NCBI RefSeq assembly: GCF_000330505.1 | Contig: NW_004440331.1 | Span: 11,759 to 63,521 of the forward strand | DNA length: 51,763 nucleotides | From: Entamoeba invadens IP1 | Taxonomy: Eukaryota > Evosea > Mastigamoebida > Endamoebidae | Reading direction: 5' to 3' | In this document: piece by piece, positions 31,374 to 42,198 of the stretch | How the letters are laid out: each line of letters begins with the position of its first letter | Numbering within the stretch: position 1 is the stretch's first letter | Translations under genes and position numbers: made by a program | Notes under the pieces: generated by a model | What the model was told of the DNA's origin: nothing | Database searches by the model: none | What the model saw: only the letters and a program-made list of their open reading frames with translations

Positions 31374-33431
31374 TCACTTGTCTAAAAACACCTTCTCAAA
31401 CGATGAATAGTCTATCGGCCACTTCATGATGTCTTCTTGTTGCTCTTTCCAACTCCGTTTCTTCGCTAATTCTTCACTCTCTAATAACGTTTTGAGTGCT
31501 CTTCGATGAAACGGTAACACTTCATTGAAATCAACTTGTAACACACGTCTCGCCGGTTTGCTCTCTTTGTTGGTGTATCGAACCATCATCACTTCGACTC
31601 CACTTCTATCTTCCGTCATGTCTAATGTTAACATGACCTTTTCTAACGACACAATTTTGTGCTTTCGAAGGTACTTCCACACCCCCAAATTCTCTTCATT
31701 AGTGTACTTGAAAAACGTTCGAAGGGACGTCACAAAGTTTGCAACATAATTTTCTTTCATGACGCCTCTGATGATCAACGAGTCGAACGTGTCGCGGATT
31801 ATCACATCGCACGGCGTGATCCGAAACAACTCGTCGTTGATATACAACACGCCAAATCGCGTCTCCCGCGCTAACTTCTCCATCGTGTCACCTTCTAAAA
31901 AGGATTTAAAGAACTCCGGTAGTACCAAAAGGGCGTGATCATATATCCCATCCTTCCCAATCCAGAACTCTCGTGCTATTTCTATGATGAAGGTGATAAC
32001 ATCTTGCGTCCCCAAGCATTTCTGGTCAATCGTTTTAATCATTTTCGTGACATTACTTCGTTCTGTAACATCGGTAATGGCTTGACTCGCTACTAAATGT
32101 CTCACAAAATTATTTGAAGGTGACACCGCCACGAGATGTGTTGGTTTGACACTCGATCGTTTGTTCAATTTATCAGAACCTTTACTTTTCCTCTTGATTT
32201 GACCGTCCACGCGATAATTCACAAAATCGATGAATACCAATTTGTCCTCTGTTATGTCGCTAATCTCTTGAATATCAGAGATAACTGTTTGAACGACATC
32301 TTCGTCGTGTTTATGTGGTTTTAAGTACCTCCGAGGATCTTTCAGTTCGTTAATATCTTTGAACCCCAATTTCTGTAGATCTCTATGTCTGTCTCCTGTA
32401 CGATTCTCCTCACTATATATATCCTCGCTTGAATTTGGTTTATTCGATGGTGTCAATTGGACCATTTCCTTATATATCACTTCTTCTTTTGAGCTCCTCT
32501 CTTTCAACATCGCCAAACAAGTCTTCAGCATCTCTCCGGTGTTAATAATTCGACTTCTTGAATTCCTCAAGTTTTTCAAGTACTCGTGCGACCTTTTAAT
32601 GACGACGCTGAGTGGATTTAAATGGGAGTTTTGTTGCAGCGACGTGTAAAGAGGGGTGAAGTCGCTTTGACTTTCTAAGTTCAGTTCATCGACAAATTGT
32701 TTATAAAAAACGTCCATTATAATGATCACTTTTTTTTCTTCGTTTAATTTGGTTCGAATCGTTTTGCAATACGGTGCAATCACATCACTCATCCACGCCT
32801 TAAAATCATCGGCCGTGTAATACAAAGTCAAACTCTTCGGACACGGCCCGTTCGAAGTCATCACACTATACTCTCGACTCCACATCGGCGGCTTCTTCTT
32901 CCCTCCAAGTTTCAAAAAGGAGCCTACCACTTCACACGATTTGGTGATACAAAGTAACGTACTCGACATCTTCGAGTGTCGCGTAAGCCGCGGAATTTGT
33001 TTGTCGCTCCGCTTGTAATGGATCAGAGACCCTCCTATAACACATTGGTACCCTAACTCGTCAAGACCTAAGACCATCCGACTGTCTAATGACTCGACTT
33101 TCGCTTGGACAGCGCGGTCCTCTTCATTTTCAAGAAGTTTCAAGTTCTCGTTTTGTTCATCGGGATCTGCCAATTTGACATCAAAAAGTTGACAGAAACT
33201 CGTTGCGGGAGGAGACACAATCACGTGGTGATTGTGACAATAATCTTCTATGGTGTTTTTTGTTATTAAAATGTTATACCCATTGACTTTGACGTTTTCG
33301 AGTTCGTCCGTCATCGTTTTTATATCTTTCACTACGGAAGGATTCTGTTCAGTAATACATATCTCCTCTATCGGTTTCTTTTCTTTCGGATTCTCACCAA
33401 AAATCGGAGTTGATAAAGGAACGCCTATCAT
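31374..33431 (-). CDS. Protein with a degenerate DDE (pogo/jerky-like) transposase domain
   Basis: The 685-residue protein has no family that I can name for its second half. Residues ~115-290 follow the DDE_1 (pogo/Tigger/jerky) pattern: MVLGLDELGY where these have DE-T-G-F; STLLCITKSCEVVGSFLKLGGKK; ADDFKAWMSDVIAPYC like the KKAWM segment; IIIMDVFYKQF like LLLLDNAPSH; and TPLYTSLQQNSHLNPLS where active enzymes have TSLLQPLD. The first two aspartates are present (about 124 and 240); the third is serine (about 275), 34 residues after the second. A typical CENP-B-like DNA-binding region is not clear. The frame is long and intact and reads as coding throughout, so I infer a host-retained or dying copy rather than an active transposase. 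The match is by eye only. Confidence 0.6.
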   Translation of the reverse strand: MIGVPLSTPIFGENPKEKKPIEEICITEQNPSVVKDIKTMTDELENVKVNGYNILITKNTIEDYCHNHHVIVSPPATSFCQLFDVKLADPDEQNENLKLLENEEDRAVQAKVESLDSRMVLGLDELGYQCVIGGSLIHYKRSDKQIPRLTRHSKMSSTLLCITKSCEVVGSFLKLGGKKKPPMWSREYSVMTSNGPCPKSLTLYYTADDFKAWMSDVIAPYCKTIRTKLNEEKKVIIIMDVFYKQFVDELNLESQSDFTPLYTSLQQNSHLNPLSVVIKRSHEYLKNLRNSRSRIINTGEMLKTCLAMLKERSSKEEVIYKEMVQLTPSNKPNSSEDIYSEENRTGDRHRDLQKLGFKDINELKDPRRYLKPHKHDEDVVQTVISDIQEISDITEDKLVFIDFVNYRVDGQIKRKSKGSDKLNKRSSVKPTHLVAVSPSNNFVRHLVASQAITDVTERSNVTKMIKTIDQKCLGTQDVITFIIEIAREFWIGKDGIYDHALLVLPEFFKSFLEGDTMEKLARETRFGVLYINDELFRITPCDVIIRDTFDSLIIRGVMKENYVANFVTSLRTFFKYTNEENLGVWKYLRKHKIVSLEKVMLTLDMTEDRSGVEVMMVRYTNKESKPARRVLQVDFNEVLPFHRRALKTLLESEELAKKRSWKEQQEDIMKWPIDYSSFEKVFLDK

Positions 33432-33887
33432 TCTTCTTTAACTAATTATTCATATTTCCATTTGTATAAACCTATAACTATTGTTATATCGTTGTTTTAC
33501 TATGTATTTTTACTATTCTCCTCATAATATAGTACTTTTTGCAATGTAACTTACTATATGTTATCATTAAATTATAATAAAATATTTGTAGGGTTTATTT
33601 AAACAATTCTTTTGAATGGATAATAAAGTTATAAATTAAAATGGTTCAATTTCTTTTGAATTGCCATTTATAAGTACTGTATTATAATTTGTTAATTAAA
33701 TTATTATATTTTAATACTACTAATTATCTATAATGAATGTAATGACAAACTAAATGAAATTATAAAAAGTATAATAATTGTAATAAATACTTGAATATAA
33801 ATATACAATATTTAAATGTATTATTACAAATAATAAAAAATACCATACTTCAATAATAAAAAGAATAACACTAAAATTAAAAAGAAG
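33432..33887. other. Intergenic DNA
   Basis: AT-rich; promoter of the transposase-like gene and 3' flank of the transmembrane kinase gene. Nothing else seen. Confidence 0.5.
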
Positions 33888-36800
33888 CTATTTGTTTGTT
33901 AAACTGAACCTGAAACTTTTCCTGATGACTATCAATGTTTTCAGACGAGATATGACCTCCGCGATTTTTAAACGTGTTATTGGGTTTTCGTCCCAACAAT
34001 CAGACACTAATTTGTATTCCTCATTTGTAAGATTTAATTTTGGTTGTCTTCTCCCATCTGACACAAATGTGGCCACGTTCCACGGATAAGGAAATTCATT
34101 TTTTGGATATGGATCTCCCCAGATCATAACAGAGTAAATAGTGACTCCAAAGGAAAAGATGTCGGCAGGTGTTTTATACTTCTTTTTGAGTAAGACTTCA
34201 GGTGCCATATAGCTTGGAGTTCCAACCCCTTTAGTGAAAGTCATGTTCGTCATCATTAAATTGATGTTTCTAGCACTTCCAAAATCAGTCAATTTTGCGT
34301 TCACAGTGATGTTATTTTCAAGGGAAAACACAAGCATGTTATCTGGTTTAATATCTCTATGTAAAATCCCATTATTGTGCAAATACTCAATACCACATGC
34401 ACAGTCCTCTAACAACTTAATTCGTAATTTTTTGGTTATAATTTTGTTGTACTTTTTGGTCTTACTTTCAATCAAGTTCTGCACACTCCCATACTTAGCA
34501 AATTCAGTGATCACACTTCTATCGTCTTTGATCATCACCGCTCCATAGAAATGGACGATATACTCACTTTTAAATTTCTCTAGCATTTCAACTTCACGTG
34601 AAAATTCATCATCACCTCCTTCATTACTTTGAATCTTAAGCTTTTTAATAGCTACTTTGTTACCCCGGAACGTGCCATAATAAACTACACCAAATGTGCC
34701 TTCGCCTATTTTCTTCGTCTGAATCAACTCGTCGGGGTCTAATATTGAACTTTGATCAGTTGTTAGATCAATTGAAATATCAAAGGATTTGGTTTCTTCG
34801 TACTTGAACAAATAGACGGAGAATGATATTTTCTGTGTAATTTGTGTTGTGCAATTTGGTACAATTTTAATAGTAAATTCCATCGCTTTATTTGGTCTCA
34901 AAAAGACGAGTTCTGGTGTGATTGTAATTTCATATTTCTTCGAACTGATATAAATCGGTTGGACTTTAACTTTATGTTTACCGTGATTGGCAAGAATAAG
35001 TTTAAACAATGATTCTTGCCCCACTGGAATACCTTTCCCGTCTTCATTACAAAGAACCTTTTTATTTATTAAAATGCCCGGGACTATTTCAGAGAATCTT
35101 TCATGTAAAAAGACTTCTTTTAAATCCAAAGTGTTGTCTTGTTGTATTTTTATAAATCGCCTGAATAAAAACGTGATGACTATATAAAGAACTACAACAA
35201 ATATCAAAAAGACGGGAATCACTATCAAGGATATCCACCATAACGACTTCCGTGTACAGAATCTGTTATTGGGGTTTAATTCATACCCTTTCTCACACGA
35301 TTCACAGAAGTTGTTTGATGACGCACTACACTTGTCAATATAACTATAATTGACACAAGTGCCATGTGAGAGAACATAATTGTCACTGCACAATTCACAA
35401 CTTTTTTCTTGTGTACATCTGTCGCAGTTTTGAGAGCACTTTGTGCAATACGAATCTTTCACAAAGTACCCCCTGTCACATTTTGTGCACCCACTTTGTT
35501 CGCTCTTTTCACTACAATTTGTGAGTTCGGAAAAGTCTCTACACTCTTTCATTTGATACATGAAGAATCCAGTGTTACACTGAATAGGTTGATTCTCATT
35601 TAAACATGTTGCCATTGTTGATGGACATTTGATACAGTCCGTGTTCTTTCGATAATACTTTTCGTTACACACTGCACATCCCAATTTGGATATCATGAGT
35701 TGTTGGCATTTCTCCTTTGCGTCTTCATTTGCAACACATGTGTGGTTATACAATGCACTTTCTGCGTCAGAACATGACAAACAGAATGTCGAGGTTTGAA
35801 GGCACACGTCACAGCCATCTCCACATTTGGCACACCTTGAAGTGCTTATTGGGTTATTTATTGTTGTCTCTAAATAAAATCCAGAGGTACATCGAAGACA
35901 TCGACCATAATTGTTTGTTGTGCATTGACTCACTCCTATTGACAATACCATGCTATTGTTATTTAAGTAACGTGTAAAGAGAGTTTGTGACTTTATATCG
36001 ATACTTTGAAGTGGCGTGTTTGTAATACAAACACCATTTTGTAGCCAAAGGTCTTCTTGTGTTGTGTTACATTCAACACAAATGCCTTGACTTCCAGTGC
36101 ATTTTAAACAATTTGCAGCACATGGAATACACAATGGGGGATTATAAAAACCGTCGTTACACTTCATACACTTGAAATTTTGAAAGACATGACAATTACT
36201 CTGAGAAACACCTTTTAAAACGCAGTTGCCGTTTTCTATTATAAAGTCACTGGAACATTCAAAACACATCTTTTTGTTGCACTTGCGACAACCATCACCA
36301 AATGTGTTCCTACATAATTCACATTTTGTGTTATTGTTATAATAAGAATTCGAACATGAAATAACAGAAGATGATGTGACACTTTCTGTGTTTTCAAGAG
36401 TTTCACAATTCCCATTCACATTCTTATAATTTGTGTCACAAACCAAACAAACTGATGAAGTGCAACTCTTGCAATTATCTCTGCACTTGATACATTTTTG
36501 TCCATCTGTGTAGTAATTTTCACTACACTTTTTACAAAGTCCATTTGAGTAAAAGACACAGTCAGTAGCATATGGTACACACCATCCATCTTTCAATTTG
36601 TACTGTTCTTTACATTGAATACATTGCGTGGAATTACATTTTTTACAAAATGAAGTACATGAAACACAATGTTGTGACTCAATTTCATTATTGACTATTT
36701 TAGTGTCGAGGTAATAATTTTCATTACAAGTAATACAGAGCCCAGTGCTCCCATATTGATTACATCTATCAATGATCTGGTTCTCTTTGCACTTTCCACT

Positions 36801-39227
36801 CACCTCACCTTGTCCACATGAATCACAGACAAATTTGTCTTCTTCAAAATGCCCAACTTGGCATTTTGAACGTGTTGAATATGTCAAAGTCCGAACTCCA
36901 CTTTCCAATAACCCACGTGGTGTTTTTTGATTATTTTGAAGACTAATGATCGAATTTGTAGTTTTGGGAATAAGTGTAGCATCATCTTGCAAAACAAATA
37001 TAGCGCTAGTGAACTCTCCTCCAATAACAAGTTTTGTTTGCACTTCATTTTGTTGTTCGTTTGTAATTTGAATGAATTTGCTCTGTCCATTTATAACCGC
37101 ATTACCAATATTCACTATTGTAGTCATCTCATTGAAGTCGTTTTGAACGGAAATCACTTTGTCACTTCCTTCAAGATGTAACACACTTTCGTCTTTTATA
37201 GTAAATACATTGACTTCTCGAACATTTATAAAATGAAGTGGTTTCGTCACTTCCAATATCGCAATGATAACATCAAAAGTGTTTTGTGTACTTATAGCAA
37301 AACTTTCACTCTCATCAAATTGGTATCTACAATTTGTTCCATGACAAGGACATTGCTCGTATTCAAACGTACCAAAAACACTATTTTTGACTTGACATAT
37401 AATCTCTGTGTTTGTTTCAATGTTTCCCATATTCTCTACACACACTCGAAGTAAATGATCGATGACATAAGTCTCATATTTCCCATCTTTTGAATTATGT
37501 AGACTCTCACTCAAGGCACTTGACCCACTCACTAACTCAAAACAAGTAATCTGATCACTATCAAACTCTTTTTGCATGGAGCCATCACTTATAAAACTCC
37601 CTCCATTCATTTGAATGAGTGCTCCTTCGTTTAAATTGGTCACTACACCTTTCACTTCTATTTGATATGTCTTAATAACACTTTGTGGAGTTGCTATAAT
37701 CCTTGTCGACGAAGACAAAATGATTTTACCACATCGCAACGTGCAATTGATATGAACAATTTCTGCATTCATAAAATTACAATCATTTGCGACTACAATG
37801 GAGTTACCATATACATTGAGGATGTGTGGACTTGGATTCACCACTTCAATACTCTCCCAATACTTTTCAGTATTCCCACTGTTATAGTCACTACTCATTT
37901 CTAACTTTATGCGATTCATTCGTTCGAGTGTCATATATTCACAGTCATTTTGTTTAAACATCCCATTGCTTTGTGTACATGTACATCCAAAAGTACTTCC
38001 TTTCACTACAAATCGACTCTTTGTCCCATTACACCTCTCTTCTTGTAATTCACTTTGGTTCATCAAATCACTGCACTCGCGTTCTCCCATTGAACATTTC
38101 CCCACAAAGAGTACGGTATTACTCAAATCCTGAATTGCACTGTAGTCGACACTTGTGATGTGGAAATTACCCAAATCATAAAAATTGGTGTTGCCATTAA
38201 TTTTTATACCTCCCAAAAAGATGACGCTGCCCTCTATCGTCAAATTATGTTCTGGCAAATTCACTTCTTGAAGAAAAGTCATGTTAGACCCCTTTCTGAT
38301 ACTTAAGACAGTGTCCTCTCCCGTAGTCACCAAATTTCTCCACTTATATTCATACGGCACTTTGTCTTGTTTTGGAAGTGCTTTGAAGTCGAAGTACTGA
38401 CTTAAATAAGTACAGTCGTGTTCGTGGTTATGATATTCGTAGTCACTATATACACATGAACAGTCTTCGTAGTCATCTAAAATGGTATTTGGACACACAG
38501 AGATGCGGTTATACACTCCTGACGTACAAACATTCTTCATTGTTAAGTGAGGGTTTGTGACAGACATTGTGACAATGCCTCCTTGTAGTGTATACCGATA
38601 CTGACACTCAGTTCTGTCTATTTCCTTTGTCAATTTGATATCAAAATTTCCATTCACAAATACACTGGGCGAAAATCCCCATTGAAAATCCATATCAACA
38701 CTTTCAGTCGATTTACTCAGTGGAGTTTCTAAATAAAACTGCCGAGACTCTACTGATAAGGAAATTCGCGGTGTTTGTGGTGTCGTGTTTCTGCCTATAA
38801 AAGTGATAGTACTTCCAGATAAAATATAATATGTGTTTATTGCCCAATATATCAATGGATTATACTCTTCTATTGTTATATTAAAAGTGAGTCTGGCAAA
38901 GGGAGTGCCTTTAAACTTAAAAACAATTTTCTTTGGGTTGGAATTTAATGTGTAATTATCTTCGTAATTGATAATGTGAAATTGATTGTACTCGACATCC
39001 CAATCATTCGAGGCACAACAGTCTGTGCGGATTTCAAATACTTCAGTACGCGCATCGGTGTATGTAATGAAACCTCGTCCAAGCTTCTCATAATCACAAG
39101 ACCCTTCAATCACATTTTTGTATGTCACTATTCGAGTTGAATCATTAAAACACCACGAATTGGTGTAGACCTGTGCAGAAAACACAGTGAAGATTAAAGG
39201 GAGGAGATACAAAAGCCCCCATCGCAT
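33888..39227 (-). CDS. Receptor-like transmembrane kinase with CXXC repeats (Entamoeba TMK family)
   Basis: The 1,779-residue protein begins with a signal peptide (MRWGLLYLLPLIFTVFSA). The outer part has an N-terminal Asn- and Tyr-rich region (about 20-780) and then a furin-like Cys-rich region with many CxxC repeats (about 786-1320; e.g. CTSCTSSVCLVC-type spacing). One transmembrane helix follows (about 1328-1350, SLIVIPVFLIFVVVLYIVI). A kinase domain lies at about 1500-1770 (GEGTFGVVYYG, VAIKKLK, HRDIKPDNML, DFGSARN, GTPSYMAPEVL). Entamoeba has large families of such kinases, and they work in growth response, phagocytosis and sensing. The kinase looks complete and active. Single exon, no frameshift seen. 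Confidence 0.92.
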   Translation of the reverse strand: MRWGLLYLLPLIFTVFSAQVYTNSWCFNDSTRIVTYKNVIEGSCDYEKLGRGFITYTDARTEVFEIRTDCCASNDWDVEYNQFHIINYEDNYTLNSNPKKIVFKFKGTPFARLTFNITIEEYNPLIYWAINTYYILSGSTITFIGRNTTPQTPRISLSVESRQFYLETPLSKSTESVDMDFQWGFSPSVFVNGNFDIKLTKEIDRTECQYRYTLQGGIVTMSVTNPHLTMKNVCTSGVYNRISVCPNTILDDYEDCSCVYSDYEYHNHEHDCTYLSQYFDFKALPKQDKVPYEYKWRNLVTTGEDTVLSIRKGSNMTFLQEVNLPEHNLTIEGSVIFLGGIKINGNTNFYDLGNFHITSVDYSAIQDLSNTVLFVGKCSMGERECSDLMNQSELQEERCNGTKSRFVVKGSTFGCTCTQSNGMFKQNDCEYMTLERMNRIKLEMSSDYNSGNTEKYWESIEVVNPSPHILNVYGNSIVVANDCNFMNAEIVHINCTLRCGKIILSSSTRIIATPQSVIKTYQIEVKGVVTNLNEGALIQMNGGSFISDGSMQKEFDSDQITCFELVSGSSALSESLHNSKDGKYETYVIDHLLRVCVENMGNIETNTEIICQVKNSVFGTFEYEQCPCHGTNCRYQFDESESFAISTQNTFDVIIAILEVTKPLHFINVREVNVFTIKDESVLHLEGSDKVISVQNDFNEMTTIVNIGNAVINGQSKFIQITNEQQNEVQTKLVIGGEFTSAIFVLQDDATLIPKTTNSIISLQNNQKTPRGLLESGVRTLTYSTRSKCQVGHFEEDKFVCDSCGQGEVSGKCKENQIIDRCNQYGSTGLCITCNENYYLDTKIVNNEIESQHCVSCTSFCKKCNSTQCIQCKEQYKLKDGWCVPYATDCVFYSNGLCKKCSENYYTDGQKCIKCRDNCKSCTSSVCLVCDTNYKNVNGNCETLENTESVTSSSVISCSNSYYNNNTKCELCRNTFGDGCRKCNKKMCFECSSDFIIENGNCVLKGVSQSNCHVFQNFKCMKCNDGFYNPPLCIPCAANCLKCTGSQGICVECNTTQEDLWLQNGVCITNTPLQSIDIKSQTLFTRYLNNNSMVLSIGVSQCTTNNYGRCLRCTSGFYLETTINNPISTSRCAKCGDGCDVCLQTSTFCLSCSDAESALYNHTCVANEDAKEKCQQLMISKLGCAVCNEKYYRKNTDCIKCPSTMATCLNENQPIQCNTGFFMYQMKECRDFSELTNCSEKSEQSGCTKCDRGYFVKDSYCTKCSQNCDRCTQEKSCELCSDNYVLSHGTCVNYSYIDKCSASSNNFCESCEKGYELNPNNRFCTRKSLWWISLIVIPVFLIFVVVLYIVITFLFRRFIKIQQDNTLDLKEVFLHERFSEIVPGILINKKVLCNEDGKGIPVGQESLFKLILANHGKHKVKVQPIYISSKKYEITITPELVFLRPNKAMEFTIKIVPNCTTQITQKISFSVYLFKYEETKSFDISIDLTTDQSSILDPDELIQTKKIGEGTFGVVYYGTFRGNKVAIKKLKIQSNEGGDDEFSREVEMLEKFKSEYIVHFYGAVMIKDDRSVITEFAKYGSVQNLIESKTKKYNKIITKKLRIKLLEDCACGIEYLHNNGILHRDIKPDNMLVFSLENNITVNAKLTDFGSARNINLMMTNMTFTKGVGTPSYMAPEVLLKKKYKTPADIFSFGVTIYSVMIWGDPYPKNEFPYPWNVATFVSDGRRQPKLNLTNEEYKLVSDCWDENPITRLKIAEVISRLKTLIVIRKSFRFSLTNK

Positions 39228-40067
39228 AGAAACAACTGATTTACCTTTAAAGTTTGAGTTGATGGATGCTTTTTGTTTTCGTTTATAGAAACTCTTTTGG
39301 AATAAAACAAAGGTGAAAAATTCAGTCTTTTTTTTTAATTCTTTGGTTGAATTATCAACTCGAATTTTCTTTCCTTTTTCATCACTATTGTGGTTAACTA
39401 GATACTAATTTGTCATTATTATTATTAGAAACTATTACTTACTATTATTTTATTACACTTTTTATTTGAAAATGGTTAATATTTTTATTAATAAATGTTC
39501 ATGAAATTTTGGTTAAGTAACTTTTCTCATTTTAATAATTGTTTTTTATTAGCGTTCTATTTATATGATATAATAGAAAATATTACATAATTATAATAAT
39601 ATATAAATAATTAGTAAAAATACAGGAATTGTTATATTTATATAGTAAATGTTTTACTTTTGTAATTAACTAATAATTAAATTATAAAAAAATTATACTA
39701 TACTTTACAAAAAAATATAATAAATTAATAGTTTATTAATTAATAAATAATTATAAAAAAATAAATAGATTATAAAATAACATAATAATAACTAAATTAA
39801 TATAATTATATAATATTGTATATAATTTAGTAATTATAAACAAATGATAAAATTAAGAATATATACATAGTAAAATTATTATTTTAAAATTTTATAAATT
39901 ATGATAATTAAAAATTACTATATTTTTTTGTTAAACTAAAATAATATTGTATTAATTTAATTACTAGTATTAATATAGTTTAAATTTAGATAATAACAAA
40001 ATTAAAAACAATTATAACAATAATACTTTTTCAAAAAACAAAAAAATAACAATTAAGATTGAGAGAT
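39228..40067. other. Intergenic DNA between divergent genes
   Basis: AT-rich, with simple runs of TAAT and ATTA. No gene, repeat unit or RNA seen. Confidence 0.5.
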
Positions 40068-40394
40068 ATGGAATCCTCATATCACATAATTGACATTGCT
40101 CCTCACAAATACGTGATTGAGACAATCAAAACGGCACATGATATAGTTGTTGTTATTCAGAACAAAAATGAGAACGTGTTGAATGGTATAGCCCTTGCGC
40201 AAAAAACAGTTGAAAGTATTCCGAGTACCACGCAGATCTTTGGGGATGTTTTAGATGATGAGTCACAGTCCATTGCACAGCTCTTATCACTTAAGCTTCA
40301 AAAACGCGTCACTGTTTCTTGTAATGTGACTTTCAGCCAGGAGTATCCTGAGAAGCAACAATTAGTGAAGGCGATTCTTTCTTTATTTAAGTAA
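40068..40394 (+). CDS. Probable proteasome assembly chaperone 4 (PAC4/PSMG4)
   Basis: I use the ATG at 40068 (108 residues); the open frame begins three codons upstream at a TTG. The middle and C-terminal part fits PAC4: a run of small residues (LNGIALAQK), PSTTQIFGDVLDDES..AQLLSLKLQKRVTVSCNV, like PxSTxLxGDxxDxxSxxLAQRLAxKxxKQVFVSYNL in the family, and a closing helix. PAC4 with PAC3 helps assemble the alpha ring of the 20S proteasome. Conservation is patchy at the N-terminus, so this is a probable rather than certain call. It converges with the eL31 gene. Confidence 0.6.
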   Translation: MESSYHIIDIAPHKYVIETIKTAHDIVVVIQNKNENVLNGIALAQKTVESIPSTTQIFGDVLDDESQSIAQLLSLKLQKRVTVSCNVTFSQEYPEKQQLVKAILSLFK

Positions 40395-40571
40395 CTATTT
40401 TCATTAGTTTGTTTTCTAATTCATTTTTATTACATTTAATACTAATTTTTATAATAATATATATATTATATTATTTATAATAATATACCAGTTACACAAC
40501 TATCCATCATTCTTCGAGTGAATAGTAAATAATTCTAATAAAAGAATTATAAAAAGCACGAGCAAAATCAA

Positions 40572-41030
40572 TTAATTTTCCGCTTCTACTGTTTTAGTCA
40601 ACAAGCCCTTGAAAGAGGCGACTGGGACGTATGAGACCAAAGTATAGAATTTTCCTTCTTCACCCTCGAGTGGCATTCTAGCCATTCTGACTCTAATTCT
40701 GTGAGCGACGTTTCTGATACCCATAGACCAGACGTACTGATTAAGACCCATATCGAATTTGACTCGGTGTGTCTTCATAGTTTTCATGGCAATGAATCTG
40801 ATGACTTTAATGGCCTTTGGTGCTCTGTGCTTGAAACCCTCTTTGTGCATAAATCGGTGCATATACAAGGTCATCTCCTTGGTCAATGGCGCTAATTCTT
40901 TTGCAACCTTTTTCACGGGTTTTGTGGCGGCAGCCTTCTTCGCCTTCTTTGCATCACGGCGTGCTTGATTGACTTTTTGGTACTTCAAAAGTCTCGGATT
41001 TTTGGTAACCTTTCTCTCTTTGACTGCCAT
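40572..41030 (-). CDS. 60S ribosomal protein eL31
   Basis: The start is the ATG at 41030 (152 residues); an upstream TTG in frame is not needed. The conserved eL31 body starts at about residue 47: TLYMHRFMHKEGFKHRAPKA, then MKTMKTHRVKFDMGLNQYVWSMGIRNV and YTLVSYVPVASFK. The first ~45 residues are an Ala/Lys-rich extension (AKKAKKAAATKPVKKVAK) that most eL31 proteins lack or have shorter. eL31 sits near the exit tunnel of the large subunit. Codon use is strongly biased as expected for a highly expressed gene. Confidence 0.9.
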   Translation of the reverse strand: MAVKERKVTKNPRLLKYQKVNQARRDAKKAKKAAATKPVKKVAKELAPLTKEMTLYMHRFMHKEGFKHRAPKAIKVIRFIAMKTMKTHRVKFDMGLNQYVWSMGIRNVAHRIRVRMARMPLEGEEGKFYTLVSYVPVASFKGLLTKTVEAEN

Positions 41031-41841
41031 CAATCACCTCCAAGTTTACCCTAAATAAGTTCTTAGGTTTTCCTTTCTCTTGTATTGGTTTTTTTCGATT
41101 TATTGATTTATTATCATATTATAATGTGTTATTCTTTTGGTTGTAAAATCAATATTGAACTATTATATTATTATTTATTCTTTGGTTTCTTTTATTAATA
41201 CATATATTAAAAATTATAAATAAATTATTTTTTTTGATATTATTGTTTTTTTAATGGTCTTGTAATTAAAATGTCGATATCTATTTTGATATTATATTTT
41301 ATTACATTTTTAATTATATATACAAGTTATTATAATATGTCAAAAAATTCATTAATATACAACATATATTTTATATATCTAACTTAAAATACAGAAAAAA
41401 AATACCAATTTTTTAAAATTGTGAAATTGTTAGTAATATTAACTATAAAATGTAGTTTGAAAAAAAATTATATTATATCTAATTAATTTTTATTATTATA
41501 TATTTTTGGTTTAAAACAAATAAAATAATTTAATTACACAATTTAAATTTATAAAATAATGTAAAATTACAATGTGAAAAAATTGAAAGGCATTTTTGAT
41601 AATTTTATTGGTTGTTTTTTTAAAGTTTTTCTACTTTCCATAAAATGTTTATTAGTTTTTGTTTTTTTTGTTATTCTGTTTGCTCAAATATATTGCTAAT
41701 TTTAAAAAAACTATAATTTATAAAATCTAAGATATACACAAATCAATAAATAAAATATTTGTGGGAAAAAAAATAAAATTGCCATTTTTTCGACAAAACT
41801 ACTAAAACTAATAATTTTTTTGAAAGACAACAAAAATAATA
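41031..41841. other. Intergenic DNA left of the second MITE
   Basis: AT-rich and without a gene. It holds the promoter of the ribosomal gene. Confidence 0.5.
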
Positions 41842-42059
41842 CAGTAGGGAAAATGAACCTTAGCCCGAAAATGTACTTTAGCCCAAAGAAATTCCTATAT
41901 TTTTCTTTAAAAACACGGGTTTTTACTAAAAAAACAAATATTTTAAAAAATTGACTTTTAAATAGGTATAGTTTATTATTTTAATATAACAATAGAAAAT
42001 AATTAGTTTTTCTTTGGGCTAAGGTTAATTTCCTGGGCTAAGGTTTAATGGCCCAACTG
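41842..42059. mobile_element. MITE with TA flanks and CTTAGCCC subterminal motifs
   Basis: The 218-bp element starts CAGTAGGGAAAATGAACCTT and ends with an imperfect inverted copy (…GGCCCAACTG). TA flanks both sides (41840-41841 and 42060-42061). The motif CTTAGCCC, or CTTTAGCCC, occurs twice at the left and again twice inverted at the right. It is non-coding. The CAGT...ACTG ends and TA targets place it with Tc1/mariner-type elements. Its right end lies about 150 bp upstream of the VHS gene start. Confidence 0.75.
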
Positions 42060-42198
42060 TAATATGAATAGTAAAAAAAGTATTTACAGGTCTGTCAAAT
42101 ATAGAAATACAAAACTAAAGATATTACTAAAATATTGGATAAAAAAAACTATACCAAAAAATCTTGTGATTTGAAAAACGATAAAAACAAAAGCTCAA

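Noticed and set aside
31374..33431. Argonaute/Piwi protein as identity of the 685-residue protein
   Set aside because: No PAZ-like or PIWI DEDH pattern could be placed; the DDE_1 pattern fits better over the first half.
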